Shown here: piece by piece, positions 34,080 to 40,420 of the stretch
How positions within the stretch are numbered: the stretch's first letter is position 1
Layout of the letters: each line of letters starts with the position of its first letter
Source: CALVGQ01 sp031551965
GTDB lineage: Bacteria; Bacillota_I; Bacilli_A; Erysipelotrichales; Erysipelotrichaceae
Length of the DNA stretch: 64,000 nucleotides
NCBI GenBank assembly: GCA_031551965.1
Contig: JAVBMW010000023.1
Location: 1-64,000 of the forward strand
Reading direction: 5' to 3'
Program-made: the position numbers and the translations under genes
Notes under the pieces: model-generated
Told to the model about the DNA's origin: nothing
What the model saw: the letters and a program-made list of their open reading frames with translations, nothing else
The model's database searches: none

Positions 34080-34357
34080 ATATAATAAACTTTTGATGAA
34101 AAGTAATGTGAAATAACCTGATTTTTGAATTGGAGAGACAAATGCTCACTCGAATGGGAGTAATTAATAGAATAACCCAAACCCTACTGTTTTTAAAAAT
34201 TTAACAGTTGGGTTATTTTTTGATTCAATTATGATCCAACTTGGCCCGCGCAGGGTGATTTCGAGCTCTAATTAAAGACTTGGGTTAATGCATGGTGAAA
34301 AGGACTTGAATCGGTACTTCCAGAGAAACACATATCAAGCGTGGGTATACTGATAGA
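34080..34357. other. Gene-free stretch with a hairpin
   Basis: No gene is supported here. A hairpin with AATAACCCAA (34171-34180) and TTGGGTTATT (34208-34217), followed by a T-run, could be a terminator. A short GC-rich patch (about 34240-34262, GGCCCGCGCAGGG) contrasts with the AT-rich background and I cannot assign it. Confidence 0.5.
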
Positions 34358-34392
34358 TTGACTTTTATTTATATGATGAATATACTATTCAT
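34358..34392 (+). promoter_or_regulatory. Promoter and ArsR operator of the ars-hgc operon
   Basis: TTGACT (34358-34363), 17-base spacer, TATACT (34381-34386). A perfect inverted repeat ATGAATA-TAC-TATTCAT (34376-34392) covers the -10 box, as expected for repression by the ArsR protein encoded directly downstream. Confidence 0.8.
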
Positions 34393-34421
34393 ATAGATAA
34401 TAATCTATATGAGGTAAACCT

Positions 34422-34730
34422 ATGGAAAATAAATTTACTCTAGATGCAAAAATATTCAAGGCATTTTGCGATGAAAACAGGCTAAGGATATTAGCCATGC
34501 TGCAAAGTGGCGAGAAGTGTGCTTGTGTCTTGCTGGAAAAAATGAATATTACTCAGCCGACGCTTTCTCATCACATGAAGATTCTTTGTGATAGCGGTAT
34601 TGTTTCTTTCCGTAAAGAAGGAAAGTGGACATATTACTCAATCGATAAAAAAGGTAGCCAATATGCAATTAACTTACTTCAAGAAATAGTATCTATTGAA
34701 AATAATACTGTCAATATGGAGTGCTGTTAG
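34422..34730 (+). CDS. arsR: ArsR-family metalloid-responsive repressor
   Basis: 102 aa. Winged helix-turn-helix with FKAFCDENRLRILAMLQSG, the metalloid-site cysteines in EKCACVLLEKMNITQPTLSH (Cys-x-Cys as in As(III)-sensing ArsR) and wing SFRKEGKWTYYSIDKKG. A Cys pair ends the protein (MECC). It would repress the operon until arsenite or a similar thiophilic ion binds. It is the first gene of a five-gene operon with hgcA, hgcB, a DUF5714 gene and arsC. The operator overlaps its promoter. Confidence 0.92.
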   Translation: MENKFTLDAKIFKAFCDENRLRILAMLQSGEKCACVLLEKMNITQPTLSHHMKILCDSGIVSFRKEGKWTYYSIDKKGSQYAINLLQEIVSIENNTVNMECC

Positions 34731-34732
34731 GT

Positions 34733-35797
34733 ATGAGGCTGACTTCAGTTAAGGATGTTTGTTGTACTGAACAACCAAGTTCATGTTGCAGCCAAGGTTA
34801 TTGTTGTGAAACAGAAATGAAACCCAAGACTATTCCTACCTCAACGCATTTGACATTCAATGATATTATTGGAGGGTGGAAGGTACGATGGGGTATTGGA
34901 AGAATGTCATACTTAATCGAACCGGGTATTTATTTTATTGGGGACCCAGATAGCACTGCACCAGTACTTGTAAGCACAAATTACAAATTGACATTTGACA
35001 GTGTGCGGAAAGAATTAGATAAAATTGATTGTTGGCTGCTCATATTGGACACTAAAGGAGTCAATGTCTGGTGTGCTGCCGGTAAAGGAACTTTTGGGAC
35101 TAATGAATTAGTGAACCGTATCAAGAAATCAGGACTAGCAAAATTGGTATCACATCGTAGGCTGATTCTGCCTCAGCTTGGTGCTTCAGGTATAAGTGCA
35201 CACGAAGTTAAAAGACAGTCTGGTTTTACTGTTGAATATGGACCAATAAGAGCTAGTGATATTAGAAAGTACCTTGAAAACGATCATAAAGCAGATGAAA
35301 AAATGAGAACTGTTCAATTTACATTTAAAGATCGATTGGTTTTGACTCCGATTGAGTTGACTAATGCTATGAAACAATCACTGATGATCTTTGGTATTTT
35401 GTTTATTTTAAATCTATTCTCGAATAGATTATTCGGAATTAAAGATTTCGTAATTTATTCTGGTACAATCTTTACTGGAACGATATTGACTCCGATCTTG
35501 CTTCCATTTATTCCGGGCAAAGCATTCTCGTGGAAAGGGTGGTTGTTAGGATTTATTTGGGTTATGCTCGCATTTTGGAAGTTTGATTGGTTTATTGCAT
35601 CAAATTGGATGATAGTCTGTGGATATTTATTTCTCTTACCTTCAGTTTCAGCGTATCTGGCAATGAATTTCACAGGTTCATCAACCTACACATCTTTTTC
35701 AGGAGTGACAAAAGAAATGAAAACAGCTATTCCGATGATACTTATTTCAGGGGGGATTGGAACTGTTTTGCTTATAGTCAAGAGCCTTATAGGATAA
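34733..35797 (+). CDS. hgcA: Mercury methylation corrinoid protein HgcA
   Basis: 354 aa from the ATG at 34733. HgcA carries the methyl group on a corrinoid and passes it to Hg(II). Its diagnostic cap-helix motif NVWCAAGK is intact (Cys near residue 114, the residue that coordinates cobalt), followed by GTFGTNELVNRI. The corrinoid domain spans about 40-190; five membrane helices fill the C-terminus (for example MIFGILFILNLFSNRLFG and MILISGGIGTVLLIVKSL). The N-terminus has seven Cys in three clusters (VCC, SCC, YCC), a possible metal-binding extension. hgcB follows 11 bases later. Identification rests on the motif plus layout; the only close alternative is a CdhD-like corrinoid protein, which lacks these helices. 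Confidence 0.92.
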   Translation: MRLTSVKDVCCTEQPSSCCSQGYCCETEMKPKTIPTSTHLTFNDIIGGWKVRWGIGRMSYLIEPGIYFIGDPDSTAPVLVSTNYKLTFDSVRKELDKIDCWLLILDTKGVNVWCAAGKGTFGTNELVNRIKKSGLAKLVSHRRLILPQLGASGISAHEVKRQSGFTVEYGPIRASDIRKYLENDHKADEKMRTVQFTFKDRLVLTPIELTNAMKQSLMIFGILFILNLFSNRLFGIKDFVIYSGTIFTGTILTPILLPFIPGKAFSWKGWLLGFIWVMLAFWKFDWFIASNWMIVCGYLFLLPSVSAYLAMNFTGSSTYTSFSGVTKEMKTAIPMILISGGIGTVLLIVKSLIG

Positions 35798-35808
35798 GGA
35801 GGAACCCA

Positions 35809-36099
35809 ATGGAACAATACTATTTGAAAGATGTCGCAACCTTATCGCTGGATAATGAAAAATGCGTAGGTTGTAAAATGTGTTCAATCGTTTGTCCTCA
35901 TCGTGTATTTGAGATGAACAATAATAAAGCGTATATCATTGACAAAAATCGATGCATGGAATGTGGTGCATGTGAGTTGAACTGCCCAGCTAAAGCGATA
36001 TCGGTCGATGTAAACGTAGGATGTGCTAGTGCAATCATCAAAGGTTGGCTAACTGGAACTGAGCCAAGCTGTGATTGCACTGATAGTGATTGTTGCTAA
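35809..36099 (+). CDS. hgcB: Mercury methylation ferredoxin HgcB
   Basis: 96 aa from the ATG at 35809, behind AAGGAGG. Two 4Fe-4S motifs (CVGCKMCSIVC and CMECGACELNC followed by P) give a bacterial-type ferredoxin. The HgcB hallmarks are present: the ECGACELNC variant, a further conserved Cys in VNVGCASA, and the vicinal Cys pair at the very end (DSDCC). It supplies electrons to reduce the HgcA corrinoid and may hand over Hg through the terminal cysteines. It sits directly after hgcA, as in proven methylators. Confidence 0.93.
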   Translation: MEQYYLKDVATLSLDNEKCVGCKMCSIVCPHRVFEMNNNKAYIIDKNRCMECGACELNCPAKAISVDVNVGCASAIIKGWLTGTEPSCDCTDSDCC

Positions 36100-36111
36100 G
36101 GAGAATAAATA

Positions 36112-36843
36112 ATGGATAGAATAGAACTTCATAAAATTGATTTAAGATGTACTGTCTGCAATGAAAAGCGAGTTTGGCGGGATGACGAAGTTGTGGCAAA
36201 ATGTGATATCTGCGGACAAGAGTTTGAGGCAGATGCAACTTGTATTAATCATCATTTTGTTTGCCATAGCTGCAGACAAAAAAACGCAAGAAATAAAATT
36301 ATTGCGTATTGTTTAAATAGTAAAAAGACAGATCCTTATATGTTAATGTTGGAACTCATGAAGTTGCCAGATACGGCAATGCATGGGCCAGAACATCATC
36401 TACTACTAGCTACAGCTCTTCTGACAGCCTATTGCAATTTAAAAGGAAGAGAAGATCTTTCGATATTGCTAGAAGAGGCTAATGAACGCAGTTTACAGGT
36501 TCCTGGGGGTGCTTGCGGGAATTGGGGAATCTGTGGAGCTGCAATAGGTGCAGGGATTTTTAGCAGTATCATTATGGAATCATCTCCTTATGCTGAACAA
36601 GAATGGAAGTCATGTGGGCAACTAGTATCAAAATGTGGGAATGCGATATCTTTACAAGGTGGACCTCGTTGTTGTAAAAGAGATAGTTATACGGCTTTTT
36701 TAGAAGCTATCAAACACTGTAATCAAGAATTTGAAACAGATTTTAATGTGCCAGATAAAATTACTTGCCAATTCTTTACGAACAATGAGGAATGTAAGGG
36801 AATCAATTGCCAGTTTTTCCCAACAGCAAAGGCGAATAAATAA
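36112..36843 (+). CDS. DUF5714 protein, Cys-rich
   Basis: 243 aa. Residues 12-60 hold a zinc-ribbon-like set of CxxC pairs (RCTVCNEK, KCDICGQEF, CHSCR). The remainder is DUF5714-like, with MHGPEHHLLLATALLTAYCN, VPGGACGNWGICGAAIGAGI and GGPRCCKRDSYTAFLEAI. The family function is unknown; related domains are found attached to methyltransferases and next to corrinoid proteins. About twenty cysteines fit a metal or metalloid context. It lies between hgcB and arsC with short gaps, so it is part of the operon. Confidence 0.8.
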   Translation: MDRIELHKIDLRCTVCNEKRVWRDDEVVAKCDICGQEFEADATCINHHFVCHSCRQKNARNKIIAYCLNSKKTDPYMLMLELMKLPDTAMHGPEHHLLLATALLTAYCNLKGREDLSILLEEANERSLQVPGGACGNWGICGAAIGAGIFSSIIMESSPYAEQEWKSCGQLVSKCGNAISLQGGPRCCKRDSYTAFLEAIKHCNQEFETDFNVPDKITCQFFTNNEECKGINCQFFPTAKANK

Positions 36844-37232
36844 TGCAAAAAGTCGCATTTATCTGTGTTCATAATTCTTGTCGTAGTCAAATTGCAGAAG
36901 CACTTTGCAAGCATCTTGCGAGTGATGTATTTGAAAGCTATTCAGCAGGTACTGAAACTAAAGATCAATTAAACCAAGATGCAGTTCGCCTGATGAAAGT
37001 AGTATATGGTATTGATATGGAATTAACTCAGCATTCAAAATTACTGAAAGATATCCCTTCAGTAGATATTGTAATAACAATGGGATGCAATGTTGAATGT
37101 CCATCTCTTCCTTGTCTTTATCGTGAGGATTGGGGATTGGATGATCCAACAGGAAAATCTGATGAAGAGTTTTTAAGCGTAATGAAAAGCATAGAAGAAA
37201 AAATATTGGAGCTGAAGCTAAAAAAATCATGA
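36843..37232 (+). CDS. arsC: Arsenate reductase (thioredoxin-coupled, LMW phosphatase fold)
   Basis: 129 aa. The P-loop VHNSCRSQIAEAL (Cys-x5-Arg, CVHNSCR) and the second and third redox cysteines in MGCNVECPSLPC, followed by YREDWGLDDPTGKSDEEF, match thioredoxin-linked ArsC enzymes that reduce arsenate to arsenite. The start codon overlaps the stop of the previous gene by one base. An arsenite pump (ArsB or Acr3) is not seen in the window, so detoxification would need one elsewhere. Confidence 0.9.
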   Translation: MQKVAFICVHNSCRSQIAEALCKHLASDVFESYSAGTETKDQLNQDAVRLMKVVYGIDMELTQHSKLLKDIPSVDIVITMGCNVECPSLPCLYREDWGLDDPTGKSDEEFLSVMKSIEEKILELKLKKS

Positions 37233-37241
37233 GGAATTGCA

Positions 37242-37373
37242 ATGTTTGATCATTGGTATCAACCATATGAAGTGTTTGTGGGATTTTTCGCTTTAGTTCT
37301 TATTAAAACTGAATCTAACTTACGCAAAGAAAAATGGTGGGGATCTATAATGCATCCAAGGTGTACCAAATAA
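37242..37373 (+). CDS. Possible small protein (43 aa)
   Basis: A 43-codon frame with TGAGGAAT as a ribosome binding site, 9 bases after arsC. It starts MFDHWYQPYEVFVGFFALVL (a short hydrophobic stretch) and ends in a basic tail. It may be the last gene of the ars operon or the start of a truncated membrane protein. No family is recognised. Confidence 0.35.
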   Translation: MFDHWYQPYEVFVGFFALVLIKTESNLRKEKWWGSIMHPRCTK

Positions 37374-37594
37374 TTTATATTGCTGTGATTCAGTATTGAT
37401 ATATTTTTTTCTGAGATTCAGCGATACTCAGTTGTACTGGTAAGACAAATGCTTGAATGGGGCTAAATAATTTAAAAATTTTGATCTATCTTGTAGGTGT
37501 TACGGATTATTAATTCGCTTTATGATCTGATTAATGTCCTAAGCATTGTAAGATGGTAGTATTATTTCATTTAAATAAATAGGGGAATACGCGT
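37374..37594. other. Intergenic stretch after the ars-hgc operon
   Basis: 221 bases of AT-rich DNA with stops in all frames and no clear promoter, terminator or repeat. With the doubtful small frame before it, the gene-poor stretch totals about 360 bases. Confidence 0.5.
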
Positions 37595-38077
37595 ATGTAT
37601 GTTAGAAAAGCAACATTGAATGACGTTAATGATATAATCAATTTGATAAAAGAGCGAATGAAATGGATGGATAATAAAAATTTATACCAATGGAATAAGA
37701 CTGGTTATCTGGATGCATATACACATGATTATTTCTGTGAAAAAATCAAAGATGAAAGTTTTTTTGTTGCGATTGAAGATAATCAATTAATAGGCGCAAT
37801 TGCATTATTTGAAAATGATCACAGATGGAACGATAAAGCATCCGCATTATATATTCATCATTTAGTATCTGATCCAAATTATCCAGGAGTGGGGAAATAT
37901 TTGATTTCATTTTCTGAAGAATATGCTAAACAAAATGAAGTAAAATTCCTCCGTTTGGATTCTCAGAAAGGTAATGAAAAACTAAGTGATTTCTATCAAT
38001 CGTTAGGATTTCTTATAGTTGGAGAAATTGTGGAAGGTCCTTATGAAGGAAAGAAAAGAGAAAAGTGTATTATTTAG
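37595..38077 (+). CDS. GNAT-family acetyltransferase
   Basis: 160 aa. Typical GNAT order: MYVRKATLNDVNDIINLI at the start, FVAIEDNQLIGAIALFEND (strands 3-4), ALYIHHLVSDPNYPGVGKYL (acetyl-CoA loop, with PGVG in place of the usual QGxG) and LDSQKGNEKLSDFYQSLGF at the end. It probably acetylates a small amine or protein N-terminus. It is separate from the ars operon and 30 bases before the kinase-like gene. Confidence 0.82.
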   Translation: MYVRKATLNDVNDIINLIKERMKWMDNKNLYQWNKTGYLDAYTHDYFCEKIKDESFFVAIEDNQLIGAIALFENDHRWNDKASALYIHHLVSDPNYPGVGKYLISFSEEYAKQNEVKFLRLDSQKGNEKLSDFYQSLGFLIVGEIVEGPYEGKKREKCII

Positions 38078-38107
38078 TATAGAAGTTTAAATTTGGAAAG
38101 GATTAGT

Positions 38108-38650
38108 ATGTTAGGTAGAATTATTATAATTACAGGTTCACCTGGAACTGGGAAAACCACCACATCAAAAATGATTGCTGAGGAATCTGACATGGAAAAA
38201 TCTGTTCATATGCATACAGATGATTTCTATCATTATGTATGTAAAGGAGCGATAGCGCCACACCTGCCTGAATCAAACCAACAAAATCTTATTGTCATTG
38301 AAGCATTCTTAGAAGCTGCAATGCGTTATGCTTATGGTGGCTATGATGTGATTGTTGATGGTATTGTTGGCCCATGGTTTTTAGAACCGTGGCAGAAAAT
38401 TATTAAGAAGAGTTTTGAAGTTCACTATATCATTTTGAGAACGAGTAAAAAAGAAACATTAAGGAGAGCTATTAGTCGATCTAAATTAGATAAATCGACT
38501 AATATTGAACTAGTAGAAAGTATGTGGGAACAGTTTAATAACTTAGAGAAATATGAAGAAAATGTATTGGATATTACAAATCTTACAGTAGAAGAAACTG
38601 TTTTAAAGATAAAGCATAAAATTAAAAACAAGGTAAATTTGCTGAGCTAA
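38108..38650 (+). CDS. P-loop kinase-like AAA protein
   Basis: 180 aa from the ATG at 38108 (GGAAAGGAT upstream). Walker A ITGSPGTGKTTTSKMI, then HMHTDDFYHYVCKGAIAPHL (acceptor-site Asp as in small-molecule and zeta-type kinases) and VIVDGIVGPWFL. The layout resembles chloramphenicol phosphotransferase or zeta-toxin-like kinases. No antitoxin is nearby. The substrate is unknown; a small-molecule kinase is the best guess. Confidence 0.75.
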   Translation: MLGRIIIITGSPGTGKTTTSKMIAEESDMEKSVHMHTDDFYHYVCKGAIAPHLPESNQQNLIVIEAFLEAAMRYAYGGYDVIVDGIVGPWFLEPWQKIIKKSFEVHYIILRTSKKETLRRAISRSKLDKSTNIELVESMWEQFNNLEKYEENVLDITNLTVEETVLKIKHKIKNKVNLLS

Positions 38651-38655
38651 TGAAA

Positions 38656-38684
38656 AGCCCGTATCATTAAGTTACGGGCTAGTT
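38656..38684. terminator. Bidirectional terminator
   Basis: AGCCCGTA (38656-38663) pairs with TACGGGCT (38673-38680), between convergent genes and flanked by short A and T tracts. Confidence 0.75.
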
Positions 38685-39364
38685 TAAATATTAAGTTTGA
38701 AAATACATTTGTTTCCGAAATAGATTTTCTTGTCAGTATAATTAAATTTATCGATAAAATAAATCATATATCCAAGCAAAAGAAATGCAATAATAAGTAC
38801 TACAACATTGATCATTACTGTATGGATGCCAATTAAATCTACATCCATGAAAAAGTAAGGATATTTACTTCCGATTGCGGTTAAAACACCTCCAAATTGT
38901 GCTCTTATCATCGCAAAGAGAAAATAAGCTAAAGGAATCGATAACCAAAGAATTGGATCGATAACTTTATATTTATTTTTTTCATCAAATATGAGCCAAT
39001 CAAAAATTGTCATAAGTGGAGTGAAATAATGAACTAAAACATCTGCTAATGAAAAAGGATTATAATTATTCATGGTAAAACTTTGAGGAAGTAAAACGAA
39101 ATGATAAATTAAAAAGGTTACAGTGATCATTAACGTAATTGCACCTTTAAATCGAGGAGACCTAAAATCTTTTTGTACAGTATTTTTAAATAACAAATAT
39201 GCAAAAAAGATCAGGCAAATTAAATTACTCAAAATCGTGTAGAAACAAAACATTTGAGGGTTGATGAAACCTTGTTTTAAACCTGAGTTTAAATAGATAC
39301 CAATAAAACAACCTATTAATAGAATAATTCGATATAAAATCGTCAATATTTTCTTGATTTGCAT
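38684..39364 (-). CDS. Pr6Pr family membrane protein
   Basis: 226 aa with six membrane helices. It matches the Pr6Pr family in FYTILSNLICLIFFAYLL, FLIYHFVLLPQSFT and VLVHYFTPLMTIFDWLIFD, where the His in LVHYFTP and the Asp are conserved. The family is an uncharacterised integral membrane group. It is monocistronic, convergent with the kinase-like gene and followed upstream by about 195 bases of non-coding DNA. Confidence 0.85.
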   Translation of the reverse strand: MQIKKILTILYRIILLIGCFIGIYLNSGLKQGFINPQMFCFYTILSNLICLIFFAYLLFKNTVQKDFRSPRFKGAITLMITVTFLIYHFVLLPQSFTMNNYNPFSLADVLVHYFTPLMTIFDWLIFDEKNKYKVIDPILWLSIPLAYFLFAMIRAQFGGVLTAIGSKYPYFFMDVDLIGIHTVMINVVVLIIAFLLLGYMIYFIDKFNYTDKKIYFGNKCIFKLNI

Positions 39365-39528
39365 AATATACCTCTTTTAAATAATGCAATAATATCAAAG
39401 ATAGGCATAAGATACAAGATTGAAAAAGATCAAGCTTGATCAAATGAAATTGGTTGTTTTGATTAACTATAACTGGATTGCTTGTTTACTTTAGTTCGTT
39501 TTATTGTCATCCAATAGAAAGTAATAAT

Positions 39529-39550
39529 AAAAGATAGACAAACTTGTCTA
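39529..39550 (-). terminator. Intrinsic terminator of purC
   Basis: TAGACAA and TTGTCTA form a tight hairpin just downstream of purC on the minus strand, followed there by a T-rich tract. Confidence 0.75.
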
Positions 39551-39559
39551 CCTTGATAA

Positions 39560-40240
39560 TTAATCTAATATAATTTTTACTAGTTCAAGTGGTTCAACTA
39601 CGGTATTGCCTTTATAAGCACGCATATTTCCACCAGAAATTTCATCGATCAACATCACGTTACCTTCTTTATCACGTCCGAATTCAAGTTTGATATCGTA
39701 AAGTTCTAAGCCTTTCGAAGCTAATTCGAGTTTGATAATTTTAGAAATTTCTTGGGTCATTGTTTTTAATGTTTCATATTCATCATTGTTGAGGATGTTT
39801 AACATTGCTAAAGCATCTTTCGTGATAGGGGGATCATTGCGATCGTCGTCTTTAAGAGTTACTTCAACGAAAGCATCTAAATCTTGACCTTCTGTGCAAT
39901 ATTTACCATAACGGCGTAAGAAACTACCTACAGCTTTGAAACGACAAATAACTTCTAAACCTTGTCCAAAGGCAATTCCTGGTACTACTGTCATTGTTTG
40001 GTTTTCAATATCTGCATCTATGTAGTGGGTTTTAATGCCTGCGGCTTCAATTTTTTCGAAGAAATAAGAAGTTAAGCGTAAACCACCTTGTCCCATTCCA
40101 TCTATTGATAAACCTACTGTGTTTGCCCCTGGATCAAATACACCATTTTCACCAGTTACGTCGTCTTTAAATTTCAAAAGATAATGACCATTTTCTAAAT
40201 CAAAAACTGTTTTTGTTTTTCCTTCATAGATATGTTTCAT
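39560..40240 (-). CDS. purC: SAICAR synthetase
   Basis: 226 aa from the ATG at 40240, chosen because GGAGAT lies 4 bases before it; an ATG at 40252 contains that site. It joins CAIR and aspartate to give SAICAR in purine synthesis. ATP-site and substrate signatures: IYEGKTKTVFDLENGHYLL, KFKDDVTGENG, DPGANTVG and LYDIKLEFGRDKEGNVMLID followed by EISG. It is transcribed alone, divergently from the main purine operon, from its own strong promoter with a palindromic 5' end. Confidence 0.95.
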   Translation of the reverse strand: MKHIYEGKTKTVFDLENGHYLLKFKDDVTGENGVFDPGANTVGLSIDGMGQGGLRLTSYFFEKIEAAGIKTHYIDADIENQTMTVVPGIAFGQGLEVICRFKAVGSFLRRYGKYCTEGQDLDAFVEVTLKDDDRNDPPITKDALAMLNILNNDEYETLKTMTQEISKIIKLELASKGLELYDIKLEFGRDKEGNVMLIDEISGGNMRAYKGNTVVEPLELVKIILD

Positions 40241-40255
40241 GTTTATCTCCATTTC

Positions 40256-40272
40256 CGTTAGACCCTCTAACG
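40256..40272. promoter_or_regulatory. Palindrome at the purC transcript start
   Basis: CGTTAGA-CCC-TCTAACG, a perfect 7-bp inverted repeat just downstream of the purC -10 box. It is placed to act as an operator or as a 5' hairpin on the mRNA. Confidence 0.6.
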
Positions 40273-40277
40273 AAATT

Positions 40278-40305
40278 ATTATACAAAAATTTTCATTGGT
40301 GTCAA
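40278..40305 (-). promoter_or_regulatory. purC sigma-A promoter
   Basis: On the minus strand, consensus TTGACA (40305-40300) and TATAAT (40283-40278) separated by 16 bases. Confidence 0.85.
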
Positions 40306-40368
40306 AGTAAAAATAAGAAAAGTTTTACCGCGATCGAGAAAGTTATATAGAGGTTGTCAAGATTTGGG

Positions 40369-40397
40369 TTGTTCAATATTTACTTTTATTATATAAT
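40369..40397 (+). promoter_or_regulatory. purF operon promoter
   Basis: TTGTTC (40369-40374), 17-base spacer and TATAAT (40392-40397), 23 bases before the purF start. No purine or guanine riboswitch is seen here. Confidence 0.75.
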
Positions 40398-40420
40398 TGG
40401 TTTTTCAGGAGGAAGCGTGA

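Noticed and set aside
40310..40420. Guanine or PRPP riboswitch before purF
   Set aside because: The leader between promoter and start codon is about 20 bases and lacks the conserved cores of these switches.
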